From NCBI RefSeq assembly GCF_900269665.1, contig NZ_LT985361.1:783361-847360 (forward strand): DNA of 64,000 nt. Direction: 5' to 3'. Made by a program: the position numbers and the translations under genes. The stretch comes from Nocardia suismassiliense (GTDB lineage Bacteria > Actinomycetota > Actinomycetes > Mycobacteriales > Mycobacteriaceae). The notes beneath the pieces are model-generated. The model ran no database searches and had not been told where the DNA came from. It saw only the letters and a program-made list of their open reading frames with translations. Shown piece after piece: positions 44,980 to 53,940 of this stretch; the stretch's first letter is position 1; every line of letters starts with the position of its first letter.

Positions 44980-45786
44980 TCAGCTGCGCCGACGCAGCAA
45001 TCGATAGCTGATCGCGCCGGCGAGCAACGCGCTCAGGCCGACCACCGCGGTCGCGGCAAGGGTGGTGGACGAGGGCGCCTGGAACCGCGCCCACAGCGAC
45101 ACCGGGTTCGAGAACGCCAAGATCGGCCAGCCCTCGGCGAGTGCCTCGCGGCGCAGGCCGCGATCGGGATTGACCGCCGTCGGATGGCCCACCGCGTGCA
45201 GCAGCGGCAGATCGGTGACCGAATCGGAGTACGCGTAACAGCGCGAGAGATCGTAACCCTCACTGGCGGCGAGCTTTTCGATCGCGGCGACCTTGCCCGC
45301 GCCGTAGCAGTAGAACTCGACCTCGCCGGTGTACTTGCCGTCCGCGACGACCATGCGCGTCGCCGCGGTGTGCGAGGCGCCGAGCACCTCCGCGATCGGG
45401 CCGACGATCTCCTCGCCCGAAGCCGATACGATCACCACATCGTGGCCCCGGATCTTGTGGTCGGCAATGAGATCGGCCGCCTCGGCGTAGATCAGCGGAT
45501 CCACCAGCTCGTGAAGCGTCTCGGCCACAATGGTTTTCACCTGCTCGACGTCCCACCCGGCGCACATGTTCGTGAGATGGGCGCGCATCCGCTCCATTTG
45601 GTCGTGGTCGGCGCCGGACAGCATGAACAGGAAGTGCGCGTAGCTGCTTTCGAGCACGTCGCGGCGATTCAACAGGCCTTGCGCGTAAAAGGGCTTGCTG
45701 AAGACGAACGTGCTCGATTTCGCGATCACGGTCTTGTCCAGATCGAAGAAGGCGGCGACGCGTCCGTCCGCAGTGGGTGAGTCCAC
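44980..45786 (-). CDS. HAD-IB family phosphatase (Rv3661 type)
   Basis: 268 aa, SerB-like. The catalytic motif FFDLDKTVIAKSS (DxDxT) starts near residue 13. VIVSASGEEIVGPIAEVLG (motif II Ser), GKVAAIEKL (Lys) and YSDSVTDLPLLHAVG (DxxxD) complete the HAD core. A C-terminal TM helix (TTLAATAVVGLSALLAGAI) with basic tail anchors it. GTG 45786 is used; longer in-frame starts overlap the 6C RNA region. A hairpin across its stop (44959-44968 with 44987-44996, 10 bp perfect) may terminate it. Confidence 0.87.
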   Translation of the reverse strand: MDSPTADGRVAAFFDLDKTVIAKSSTFVFSKPFYAQGLLNRRDVLESSYAHFLFMLSGADHDQMERMRAHLTNMCAGWDVEQVKTIVAETLHELVDPLIYAEAADLIADHKIRGHDVVIVSASGEEIVGPIAEVLGASHTAATRMVVADGKYTGEVEFYCYGAGKVAAIEKLAASEGYDLSRCYAYSDSVTDLPLLHAVGHPTAVNPDRGLRREALAEGWPILAFSNPVSLWARFQAPSSTTLAATAVVGLSALLAGAISYRLLRRRS

Positions 45787-46040
45787 CCGACCAGCATAGG
45801 CGTACCGCCACCGCCGTTCCGGCACGCGCGGGCCCGCGGCGGCTGCCGCGCGGCGCGGAACTGGGGATCCGACTGGGGAGCGAGCGCGGGCGGTGCGATG
45901 CGGGCTGCGGCGGCCCACACGGCGGTATCCACGGCCGCGAGCGGGGAGTTTGCCGCACCCCTGCGGAGCCCGTAATCGCCGGAAAGTTCTGCCGCAACAG
46001 ACTTGCGTTGTGGGCGGGGCTTGGGTGTAGTATTGCTGGC

Positions 46041-46135
46041 ACCTGGACATGGTCCAGGCGCGTTCAGCCCGACCCCCCGGGGCTGAACCCGACGGCCCCA
46101 GCCTCCTCCCCCCCCGGCTGGGGCCGTCCTCTATT
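46041..46135 (+). ncRNA. 6C small RNA (B11-like)
   Basis: Three perfect hairpins in a row. A: 46042-46048 / 46052-46058. B: 46062-46070 / 46080-46088 with a loop holding six C. C: 46091-46103 / 46116-46128 with a loop holding eight C. Two stem-loops with runs of at least six C define the actinobacterial 6C RNA. In M. tuberculosis it (B11) lies between Rv3660c and Rv3661 on the ssd strand, exactly as here. A -10 TAGTAT at 46028-46033 predicts a start near 46041; hairpin C probably terminates. Confidence 0.92.
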
Positions 46136-46274
46136 CCGGGGACGGTTCACCTCCCCCTTCGTCGGCGCCGAATCCCCTCGTCGTGCAACTCGAAAGTTCT
46201 GCACACCCCCGAGTTATCCACAATCGGCACATCGCCTCTTCTGCCGTCCGCCGATTTCGGCCACGCTCAGCCGC

Positions 46275-47387
46275 ATGAATCTTGAAGTGGCGCCGGACAA
46301 CAGCAGCCCGCCACCGGCCCTCGTGCTCCTGCACGACCCCCGGCTCCGCGACGAAGTGCGGCGCGTCGCCGCCGCGGCCGAACGCGGACTCGACGAACGC
46401 CTGCTACCCGTCGGGCGGCACGCGTGGACCGGTGCGCCACTGGTGATCCTGGACACAACCGCCGCGCGGGCGGCCGCCGAGGCCGGATATCTGCGCCGGG
46501 TCGGCGTCGTCCTGGCCACCGACGGCGAACCGGGACTGCCCGATTGGCAAGCCGCCGCGGCCGTCGGCGCCGAGCGGGTGATCGCGCTGCCCGGCGCCGC
46601 CGAAGGACTTATCGAGATGTTTGCTGAGTACGGCGAACACCGCACCGGAGACGGGGTCGTCGTCGCCGTGGCAGGTGCGGCAGGCGGGGCAGGCGCGTCA
46701 ACCCTGGCCGCCGCCGTCGCGCTGCGCGCCGCAGCGGAGGGGTTTCGCCGCGACACCGTATTGGTCGACGGCGCGCCCCTCGGCGGCGGCCTCGACCTGC
46801 TGCTCGGCATCGAAACAAGCACCGGACCGCGCTGGCCGGACCTGGTCGTCGAGGACGGCAGGGTCTCCGCGGCGGCGCTGCACTCCGCGCTGCCCACTGC
46901 GGCGCCCGGCCTGGCCGTGCTCGCCTGCGGGCGCTGCGGTGCGGGCCGGTTGCCACGCGAGATCGGCGCCGCCGCCGTCCGCGCCGTCATCGAAGCAGGC
47001 CGTGCCGCAGGCGATTTGGTGGTTTGCGACATTTCCGGCGAACGCGGCCCGCACGCCGATCAAATGCTCGACTCCGCCGACCTCGTCGTGCTGGTGGTAC
47101 CCGCGCGGCTGCGTGCCGTCGCCGCCGCCGAGGCGGTCGCCGCGCACATCGGGCGACGAAACCCCAATCAGGGCTTGATCGTTCGCGGGCCTGCCCCCGG
47201 CGGTCTGCGTGGCTCCGAGGTCGCCGAGGTACTCGACCTGCCACTGCTCGCCGCCGTGCGCGCCCAAGCTGGTCTGGCCGCCCGGCTGGAACGCGGCGGG
47301 CTCACGGTGCACCGCCGCGGACCGCTGCGCGACGCCGCCGACGCGGTGCTCGCGGTGCTGAGTGCGCCTGCTGGACAGCGACGATGA
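46275..47387 (+). CDS. ssd: Septum-site-determining protein Ssd (CpaE/MinD-like)
   Basis: 370 aa. The N-terminal 110 residues resemble a receiver-like CpaE domain; the C-terminal SIMIBI fold has VVVAVAGAAGGAGASTLAAAVALR where KGGxGK(S/T) would be, so both Walker lysines are missing. VLVDGAPLGGGLDLLLG is the switch region. Rv3660c (Ssd) alters septation in mycobacteria; CpaE-like proteins also localise Tad pili. ATG 46275; long upstream in-frame sequence overlaps the 6C RNA and is not coding. Overlaps tadA by 4 bp. Confidence 0.88.
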   Translation: MNLEVAPDNSSPPPALVLLHDPRLRDEVRRVAAAAERGLDERLLPVGRHAWTGAPLVILDTTAARAAAEAGYLRRVGVVLATDGEPGLPDWQAAAAVGAERVIALPGAAEGLIEMFAEYGEHRTGDGVVVAVAGAAGGAGASTLAAAVALRAAAEGFRRDTVLVDGAPLGGGLDLLLGIETSTGPRWPDLVVEDGRVSAAALHSALPTAAPGLAVLACGRCGAGRLPREIGAAAVRAVIEAGRAAGDLVVCDISGERGPHADQMLDSADLVVLVVPARLRAVAAAEAVAAHIGRRNPNQGLIVRGPAPGGLRGSEVAEVLDLPLLAAVRAQAGLAARLERGGLTVHRRGPLRDAADAVLAVLSAPAGQRR

Positions 47388-48568
47388 GCGCGCTGGTGAC
47401 CTCCGAGCTACTGGATCGGGTGCGGGAACGGCTGTCCGGCGGTTCGGGCGATCCGGACCCGGCCCAGGTGGCCGCCGCTATTCGGGCCGAGGCCGGTGCG
47501 GTACTCGGCGATACGGATCTGCTGCGGGCGCTGCGGCTGTTGCAGACCGAGATGACGGGTGCCGGGGTGCTCGAGCCGTTGCTGCACGATCCACAGGTCG
47601 CCGATGTGCTGGTGACCGCGCCGGACGCGGTGTGGATAGATCGCGGGCACGGTCTGGAGAAGACCGCGATCACCTTCCCTGACGAGGCCGCGGTGCGCAG
47701 GCTGGCGCAGCGGCTGGCCCTCTCGGCCGGTCGGCGACTGGACGACGCGCAACCGTGGGTCGACGGCAGGCTGTCCGGAACCGGAGCGGCGCTGGGGGAT
47801 TCGTTCGGTGTGCGACTGCACGCCGTGCTCGCGCCGGTCGCGCACGGCGGCACCTGTTTGTCGCTACGCGTGCTGCGGCCCGCCACTCAGGGCCTGGACG
47901 CGCTGGCCGCAGCCGGGGCGGTACCGGCCGATGCGAAGCGGCTGCTGGAGCGGATCATTCGGGCCCGGCTGGCGTTCCTGGTGGTCGGCGGCACCGGCGC
48001 GGGCAAGACGACGCTGCTCTCCGGCCTGCTGGCCAAGGTCGGTCCGCGCGAACGCATTGTGTGCGTGGAGGACGCAGCCGAACTGGCGCCGCCGCATCCG
48101 CATGTGGTGCGTCTCGTCGCGCGGACAGCGAACGTCGAGGGCGTCGGTGCGGTGACAGTTCGCGATCTGGTGCGGCAGGCGCTGCGCATGCGCCCCGACC
48201 GCATCGTGGTCGGCGAGGTCAGAGGCGCCGAGGTGGTCGACCTGCTGACCGCGCTGAACACCGGCCACGACGGCGGCGCCGGAACAGTGCACGCGAACTC
48301 GCCACAGGAGGTACCCGCCCGGCTGGAAGCCCTTGCGGCACTCGGCGGAATGGACCGCGCCGCACTGCACAGCCAGCTCGCCGCCGCCGTCCAGGTCGTG
48401 CTGCACGTCCACCGCCGGACGGACGGCTCTCGGGGCCTGCGCGAGATCGGTCTCGTTCGCCGCGACGACAACGGCCGCGTCCACATCGCCCCCGCCTGGC
48501 ACGCGTGCGGCCCGACTCCTGCGGCGGGCGAACTGCATCGGTTGCTCGACGAGCGGCTGGACCGATGA
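47384..48568 (+). CDS. tadA: TadA-type secretion ATPase (CpaF/VirB11 family)
   Basis: 394 aa. Walker A GGTGAGKTTLL, Asp box VCVEDAAELAPPHPHVV, Walker B VVGEVRGAEVVDLLTALNTGHDGG and the His box GTVHANSPQEVPARLEAL are all intact. It drives assembly of a Flp-like pilus or type II/IV-like secretion system. Overlaps neighbours by 4 bp on both sides; counterpart of Rv3659c. Confidence 0.92.
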   Translation: MSALVTSELLDRVRERLSGGSGDPDPAQVAAAIRAEAGAVLGDTDLLRALRLLQTEMTGAGVLEPLLHDPQVADVLVTAPDAVWIDRGHGLEKTAITFPDEAAVRRLAQRLALSAGRRLDDAQPWVDGRLSGTGAALGDSFGVRLHAVLAPVAHGGTCLSLRVLRPATQGLDALAAAGAVPADAKRLLERIIRARLAFLVVGGTGAGKTTLLSGLLAKVGPRERIVCVEDAAELAPPHPHVVRLVARTANVEGVGAVTVRDLVRQALRMRPDRIVVGEVRGAEVVDLLTALNTGHDGGAGTVHANSPQEVPARLEALAALGGMDRAALHSQLAAAVQVVLHVHRRTDGSRGLREIGLVRRDDNGRVHIAPAWHACGPTPAAGELHRLLDERLDR

Positions 48569-49356
48569 GCGCGGCGTTGGTGTGTCTCGCGCTCGCATTG
48601 CTCGCCGCACCGACATCGCCGTCGCGTCGTCGGTTCGGCGGATTGTTCGCCGTACCGATGGTGGCGCGAAAGGTGCAGCGCGACAAAGTGCTCCGGCTCG
48701 GAGTCTGCGTCGGTGTGGCCGTGATGTCGGTCTTCGGGATCGGTCCACTGCTTGCGACGGCGATGGTGGCGGGAACGGTCGGGTTCCGAATGCGCCGGGC
48801 GAGCGTGGATCGGCGCAGAGGCGCCGAATGCGCCTACCTGCTCGACGCACTGGAGGCGGTGATCGGGGAGCTGCGGGTCGGTGCGCATCCGAGTGCGGCG
48901 GCCGAGGTCGCGGCCTGCGAGGCGCGGGGCGAAGCCGCCGAGGCGTTCGCGGTGAGCGCCGGGCGCAGCAGGCTGGGCGGTTCCGCGGCCGCAGGGCTGC
49001 GACAGCCCGATTCCATCGTCGCGGTGGAGCTGTCCCGCATCGCCGACGCGTGGCAGGTGGCCGAGCAGCACGGACTGGCGCTGGCCGAGCTGCTATCTGC
49101 CGCGCGCACGGACCTGGTGGGCCGCATCCGTTTCCGCGGCCGCACCACCGCCGCTCTCGCCGGTGCTCACGCCACCGCCACCGTGCTGGCCGCCCTGCCA
49201 CTGCTCGGTCTCGGTCTCGGCCAACTGATGGGCGCTGCGCCGTTGCACGTGCTGTTCGCTTCGTCAGCAGGGGCTGTGCTGCTCCCGCTCGGTGCCGCTC
49301 TCGCCTGCGCGGGCTTGCTGTGGACCGATGCCATCACCCGAAAGGTGCTCGTATGA
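48565..49356 (+). CDS. tadB: TadB-like inner-membrane protein
   Basis: 263 aa. N-terminal TM segments, then the T2SSF-like cytoplasmic domain (YLLDALEAVIGELRVGAHPSAA, RIADAWQVAEQHGLALAELL), then two C-terminal TM helices. Platform protein of the Tad machine; Rv3658c position. ATGA overlap with tadA. Confidence 0.87.
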   Translation: MSAALVCLALALLAAPTSPSRRRFGGLFAVPMVARKVQRDKVLRLGVCVGVAVMSVFGIGPLLATAMVAGTVGFRMRRASVDRRRGAECAYLLDALEAVIGELRVGAHPSAAAEVAACEARGEAAEAFAVSAGRSRLGGSAAAGLRQPDSIVAVELSRIADAWQVAEQHGLALAELLSAARTDLVGRIRFRGRTTAALAGAHATATVLAALPLLGLGLGQLMGAAPLHVLFASSAGAVLLPLGAALACAGLLWTDAITRKVLV

Positions 49357-49509
49357 ATCAACAGCGTGGTCGTAGACGGAGCCGATCCCTTGTGTGGCAA
49401 ACGAATTCGAGGAGCCCTTCGGACTGCCCGGACCAATTTTGTCCTGTAGATGCGAATTGCGCTGTGTTCGAGGCGAATTGGTGCAACGAGACGTGCGAGG
49501 AGGCGCTGG

Positions 49510-50130
49510 ATGAGGTTGGCGATGTATCCGGCTCTGCCGGTGGTGTTGCTTGCGGTCGCACTGCTCCTACTGCCCGGCCGGGTCGCGGTGAGCCGTCGAC
49601 TGCGGGCGCTCCGGCGGCCCACGGTGATGCGCGCCGTCGCGCCAACGTCGAAGCAGCAGCTCGACCCGCTGGCCACGGCGTCGGTCTTCGACCTGCTGGC
49701 CGCGTGCCTGCGCGCGGGGCTGCCGATGGCGGGCGCGGCGCGAGCGGTGGCACCCGGCGCGCCGGAACCGCTGGGGGAGGCGCTGCGCCGAGCCGCGGAT
49801 CTGCTTGCCCTCGGTGCCGATGCAGCGACGGCCTGGGAGCGCGCGGCGGAAGACGAGACCGGCCGGGCGGGTGCCGAGGAGGTGGAGTCGTTGGCGCGGA
49901 TGGCGCGACGGTCCGCGCGATCGGGCGCCTCGCTGGCGGTCGCGGTCGGCGAATTGGCCGAACAGCGCCGGGGCGCGGTCGAGGATGCCGCCGCGGCGAA
50001 GGCCGAGCGCGCCGGAGTAATGATCGGCGGCCCCCTCGGCCTCTGCTTCCTGCCCGCGTTCGTCTGCCTCGGCATCGTGCCGGTGGTGATCGGCCTGGCC
50101 GGCCGGGTGCTCGGCGGTGGACTGCTGTGA
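49510..50130 (+). CDS. tadC: TadC-like inner-membrane protein
   Basis: 206 aa, second half of the platform: N-terminal TM (YPALPVVLLAVALLLLPG), T2SSF domain (VFDLLAACLRAGLPMAGAARA), C-terminal TM pair. ATG 49510 has GGAGG 7-8 bp upstream and is preferred to the in-frame start at 49450. The 150 bp after tadB hold no supported gene. Confidence 0.84.
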   Translation: MRLAMYPALPVVLLAVALLLLPGRVAVSRRLRALRRPTVMRAVAPTSKQQLDPLATASVFDLLAACLRAGLPMAGAARAVAPGAPEPLGEALRRAADLLALGADAATAWERAAEDETGRAGAEEVESLARMARRSARSGASLAVAVGELAEQRRGAVEDAAAAKAERAGVMIGGPLGLCFLPAFVCLGIVPVVIGLAGRVLGGGLL

Positions 50131-50223
50131 GGCGATCGGCGCTGAGTGGGCTGCGGCGCTGTGCGCCTACCGGAACGTGTCCGCGCGGATCGGCCGCGCG
50201 GGCCGCAGTGAGAGGGGAATCAG

Positions 50224-50463
50224 GTGATGATCGAGCGAGTCACGAGCAACGCGATCCACGGTGTGGAGGCTGTATATATGGAGCTGCGTTCACGAATCCT
50301 GCACGCGACGACCGCCGACGACGGAATGAGCACGGCCGAGTATGCGATCGGGACCATCGCCGCGGCGGCGTTCGGTGCCGTGTTGTACGGGGTGGTGACC
50401 GGCGACAGCATTGTGAACGCGCTGACGAAGATCATCGATCGCGCTCTCAACACCACCGTGTAG
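50224..50463 (+). CDS. Flp-type pilin-like protein (DUF4244, Rv3656c type)
   Basis: 79 aa. A positively charged leader ending in ADDG is followed by MSTAEYAIGTIAAAAFGAVLYGVV: a class III prepilin site with cleavage after Gly and Glu at +5, then the hydrophobic assembly helix. Probably the major pilin of the Tad cluster. GTG 50224 has GAGGGG 6 bp upstream. Confidence 0.87.
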   Translation: MMIERVTSNAIHGVEAVYMELRSRILHATTADDGMSTAEYAIGTIAAAAFGAVLYGVVTGDSIVNALTKIIDRALNTTV

Positions 50464-50525
50464 CGGCCTGGCGGTTTCGGGTAAACCGTTGGGGTGCAAA
50501 GGGTCTCGGTGATGATCGTGGCTCG

Positions 50526-50840
50526 GTGACGGTCGAGGCGGCGATCGCGCTCGCCACCCTCGTCGTCGCGGTCGTGCTGTGTATCGGAGCCTTGCTGGCG
50601 GCGTCGACGCAGGTGCGCTGTGTCGACGCCGCCCGTGAGGCGGCCCGCCTGTCCGCCCGCGGCGACGAAGCGAACGCGATCGCCGCGGCCCGCCGCGTCG
50701 CACCTCCGGCCGCGCACATCTCGCTGCGCAGCGAGGGCAACCACGTGATCGCCCGAGTCACCACCCGCGCGCCCCTGCTACCACTGCTGACGCTGCATGC
50801 GGACGCCGTCGCGGTCCGCGAGCCTGGAACGACACCGTGA
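50526..50840 (+). CDS. TadE-like pseudopilin (Rv3655c type)
   Basis: 104 aa from GTG 50526: VTVEAAIALATLVVAVVLCIGALL is the TadE hydrophobic segment with Glu near +5, then a soluble part with one Cys (VRCVDAAREAARL). The natural leader NRWGAKGLGDDRGS is encoded just upstream in frame, but no ATG, GTG or TTG initiates it. Either a rare start codon is used, or the protein begins at this GTG without a leader. Overlaps the next gene by 4 bp. Confidence 0.75.
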   Translation: MTVEAAIALATLVVAVVLCIGALLAASTQVRCVDAAREAARLSARGDEANAIAAARRVAPPAAHISLRSEGNHVIARVTTRAPLLPLLTLHADAVAVREPGTTP

Positions 50841-51253
50841 GTGGGCGTCCGCGAGCGACCAGAGGCGCAGGCGCCCAGGGGTCGGGGGAGCGGATGAGGG
50901 GCAAGCTCCGGGCCGATGACGGCGCGGCGACGGTCTTCGCATGTCTCGCACTCACCGCGCTCATCGCGGCGACGCTGATGATCGGGCAGGTCGGTGTGGT
51001 GGTTGTCACGCGACATCGGGCGCAAGCGGCCGCCGACTTGGCGGCGCTCGCGGCAGCCGCGGCATTAGCCGAGGGGATCGACGCAGGATGTGCAGCGGCG
51101 GCAGTGGTGGTGCGGCGGATGGCAGCGCGGATGGAAGAGTGCGAAGTCGCCGAGTGGGATGCGACTGTGATTGTTAACAGGAATGTACCAATGGGTCTGT
51201 TAGGAACCCACACGGTGCGCGCTGTCGCCCGAGCCGGGCCGGTTGAAATCTGA
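50837..51253 (+). CDS. Helicase/secretion-neighbourhood TadE-like protein (Rv3654c type)
   Basis: 138 aa. A basic N-terminus leads to DDGAATVFACLALTALIAATLMIGQVG (TadE/TadG-like TM), then RAQAAADLAALAAAAALAEG, typical of minor pilin-like proteins of this cluster. GTG start overlaps the tadE stop. Last gene of the cluster. Confidence 0.85.
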   Translation: MSGRPRATRGAGAQGSGERMRGKLRADDGAATVFACLALTALIAATLMIGQVGVVVVTRHRAQAAADLAALAAAAALAEGIDAGCAAAAVVVRRMAARMEECEVAEWDATVIVNRNVPMGLLGTHTVRAVARAGPVEI

Positions 51254-51567
51254 GAGAAACCTAAGTGTTGACTCGCACCCAGTCGTTGTCACGAGTAGCG
51301 GAAATCGGTAAATAGCCTGGCCAAATAATTTCAGACGGCACAATTGTCCGCAGGGGCGCGGATAAAGAAACGAACGAATGCGCATGTACGCAGGTGATGA
51401 CGTGGCAATAGCGCAGTTAACCTGAATACATTCCTCTTTATTCGACTCGGGAGCCCGGACCGCGGTCCGCAACCGCCGCGCCCGGCTCCCAGGCAGATCG
51501 CCCCAGGTCAGGTAGACATTCGATCACACGTGGAGCTCGGTGCCGTCACGAACCGAACTCGGCGTCG
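51254..51567. other. AT-richer gap between the tad cluster and the helicase
   Basis: 314 bp between convergent genes. 51290-51445 is distinctly richer in A+T than its surroundings and has no ORF I support. At 51449-51500 a GGGAGCC / GGCTCCC pair encloses the palindrome CGGACCGCGGTCCG and probably terminates the helicase transcript. In M. tuberculosis this position holds PE-type genes, absent here. Confidence 0.5.
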
Positions 51568-53940
51568 TCACCGGACCGACAGCTCGGCCAGCACCACGGT
51601 GAGCAGGCGGGCCGCACCGGCCTTGTCGAGCGGGTGGTTCCCGTTCCCGCACTTGGGCGACTGGACGCACGATGGGCAGCCCGCGGCGCAGGCGCAGGAC
51701 TCGATCACGGCGAGGGTCGCCGACAGCCAGCGCTGCAACTGGGCGTACCCGCGCTCGGCGAAGCCCGCACCGCCCGGCTGACCGTCGTAGACGAACACCG
51801 TCGGCAGCCCGGTATCCGGATGCTCGGCGATGGAGACCCCGCCGATATCCCACCGATCGCAGGTCGCCCCCAGCGGCAACAGCCCGATCGCCGCGTGCTC
51901 GGCGGCGTGCAGGGCACCGGGCACGTCCGCCGGGTCGATACCGGCCAGCGCCAACAACTCCGGGCGCACCGTATAAAGCACCGCCCTGGTGGGCAGCGTG
52001 TGCTCGGGCATGTCGAGTTCGACCAGGTCGAGCACCTCGCCGGTGACCAGCGTGCGCAGATACCCGACCACCTGACTGGTCACCCTGACCTGCGCCAACG
52101 CGGTGGTCACCTGGCCGTTGCGCCGCTCGTCGGTCAGCTCGTCGATGGCGATCGAGGTGACCGAACGGGCGCTGGTGGTCCACCCCGGTTCGGCGGCGTG
52201 CACGAACGCGACGCCGCCCTCGAGATCCAGCTCGTCGACCACGAAGGTCTCGCCCTGATGCAGGTGGACGGCGCCTTCATGCAGCGTCGCCGGCGCCCGT
52301 CCGGCATCGGCCGTGCCGAGCAAGCGCCCGGTCTCGCCGTCGACGATGGCCACCGGCGTACCGATGCCGCCGCGCACATCGACGGCGTCGTGCGGCTGCG
52401 TCTCCGCGGTGACGTGCCAGCGCCCCCGCTCCTCGGCGCCCGTGACCACGCGACGCCTGATCAATCCCTTCTCGGCGAGACCGGCCAGCACCTCACGCGC
52501 GCCGAGCTCGTCCACCTCGGCGTCGGTGAGCGGCAGCTCCAACGCCGCGCACAGCAACTGGGGACCCAGTACATAAGGATTGCGTGGGTCGGTGATGGTG
52601 GCCTCGACGGGCTTGTCCAGCAGCGCTTCCGGATGATGCACGAGGTAGGTATCCAGCGGATCATCCCTGGCCACCAGCATCACCAAGGACCCCTGGGTGC
52701 GCCTGCCCGCCCGGCCCGCCTGCTGCCAGAACGAGGCGACGGTGCCGGGAAAACCACAGATCACCACGGCATCGAGCCCGGCGATATCGACCCCGAGTTC
52801 GAGCGCATTGGTGGTGGCCGCGCCGAGCAGCGAACCGTCCGACAACGCCGTCTCCAGCTCGCGCCGATCCTCCGCGAGGTACCCGGCCCGATACGCGGCG
52901 ATGCGCTCGGCGAGGTCCGGATCGACCTCGCTCAGCAACCGCCGCGCGTCCATTGCGGTGAGTTCGGCGGCGCGACGGGACCGCACGAAAGTCAGTGTCC
53001 GCGCGCCCTCGACCACCAGATCGGCCATGATCCGCGCGGCCTCGGTGGTGGCCGCCCGCCGCACCGGCGCACCATTTTCGCCGGTCACGGTGGTGAGCAG
53101 CGGCGGCTCCCACAGCGCGACGGTACGCGGACCCTGCGGTGACCCGTCTTCGGTGACTGCGACACACGGCGCCCCGATCAGCCGGGAGGCGGCGGCCGCG
53201 GGCTCCGCCGTGGTGGCCGAGCACAGCACGAACACCGGATCCGCGCCGTAGCGCGCGGCGATCCGCCGCAGCCTGCGCAGCACCAGCGCCACGTGCGAAC
53301 CGAAAACTCCCCGGTAGGCATGGCATTCGTCGACCACGATGTAGCGCAGCCTGCGCAGCACCCGCGCCCAGCGCTGATGCGAGCGCAAGATGCCCAGATG
53401 CAGCATGTCGGGATTGGTGAAAACCCAGCGTGCGTTCGCCCGCACCCACTGCCTGATCTCGGCGGGAGTATCGCCGTCATAGGTTGCTGGATGAATATCG
53501 CGCAGCGGTCCCTCGTGCGTCAGCGCGCCGACGGCCCGCAGCTGATCCGCGCCGAGCGCTTTGGTGGGTGCCAGATAAATGGCAGTGGCGCGCGGGTCTT
53601 CGCGCAGTGCGGTCAATACGGGTAGCTGATATCCCATCGACTTGCCGGATGCTGTGCCGGTGCTGACCACCACGTGGGCGCCGCCGTACGCGAGGTCGGC
53701 GGTGCGGGTCTGATGACTCCACGGCGCGTCGACGCCGGTGTCCCGTAATGCCGAGATCACCTCCGGCGATGTCCAATCGGGCCAGGTGGTGAGCTCGGCG
53801 GCGCGGGCGGGTAGCTCGACGACGTGGGTCAACCGGGGCTCGTCGGCGGGCACTCCGACTAGGACACGATTCAGCAACGATGTCCCGTAGCTGAGGCCGT
53901 TAGGGGGTGCCGCGCGAGCGGTCGAGTCGGTCGGATTCAT
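51568..53940 (-). CDS. DEAD/DEAH-box helicase with DUF1998 (YprA/MrfA-like, Rv3649 type)
   Basis: A 790-aa SF2 helicase. Q/Walker A STGTASGKSMGYQLPV, Walker B VVVDECHAYRG (DECH), SAT motif CSATTAEP, motif V ATNALELGVDIAGLD and motif VI QQAGRAGRR. The C-terminal DUF1998 domain ends with the four-Cys cluster CACAAGCPSCVQSPKC, which binds zinc in MrfA, a mitomycin-damage repair helicase of Bacillus. ATG 53940. Confidence 0.92.
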   Translation of the reverse strand: MNPTDSTARAAPPNGLSYGTSLLNRVLVGVPADEPRLTHVVELPARAAELTTWPDWTSPEVISALRDTGVDAPWSHQTRTADLAYGGAHVVVSTGTASGKSMGYQLPVLTALREDPRATAIYLAPTKALGADQLRAVGALTHEGPLRDIHPATYDGDTPAEIRQWVRANARWVFTNPDMLHLGILRSHQRWARVLRRLRYIVVDECHAYRGVFGSHVALVLRRLRRIAARYGADPVFVLCSATTAEPAAAASRLIGAPCVAVTEDGSPQGPRTVALWEPPLLTTVTGENGAPVRRAATTEAARIMADLVVEGARTLTFVRSRRAAELTAMDARRLLSEVDPDLAERIAAYRAGYLAEDRRELETALSDGSLLGAATTNALELGVDIAGLDAVVICGFPGTVASFWQQAGRAGRRTQGSLVMLVARDDPLDTYLVHHPEALLDKPVEATITDPRNPYVLGPQLLCAALELPLTDAEVDELGAREVLAGLAEKGLIRRRVVTGAEERGRWHVTAETQPHDAVDVRGGIGTPVAIVDGETGRLLGTADAGRAPATLHEGAVHLHQGETFVVDELDLEGGVAFVHAAEPGWTTSARSVTSIAIDELTDERRNGQVTTALAQVRVTSQVVGYLRTLVTGEVLDLVELDMPEHTLPTRAVLYTVRPELLALAGIDPADVPGALHAAEHAAIGLLPLGATCDRWDIGGVSIAEHPDTGLPTVFVYDGQPGGAGFAERGYAQLQRWLSATLAVIESCACAAGCPSCVQSPKCGNGNHPLDKAGAARLLTVVLAELSVR

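Noticed and set aside
44555..45007. 150-codon plus-strand frame in the Rv3661-Rv3662c gap
   Set aside because: No homologous feature, no ribosome-binding site, and the region better fits a small RNA with promoter and terminator on the other strand.
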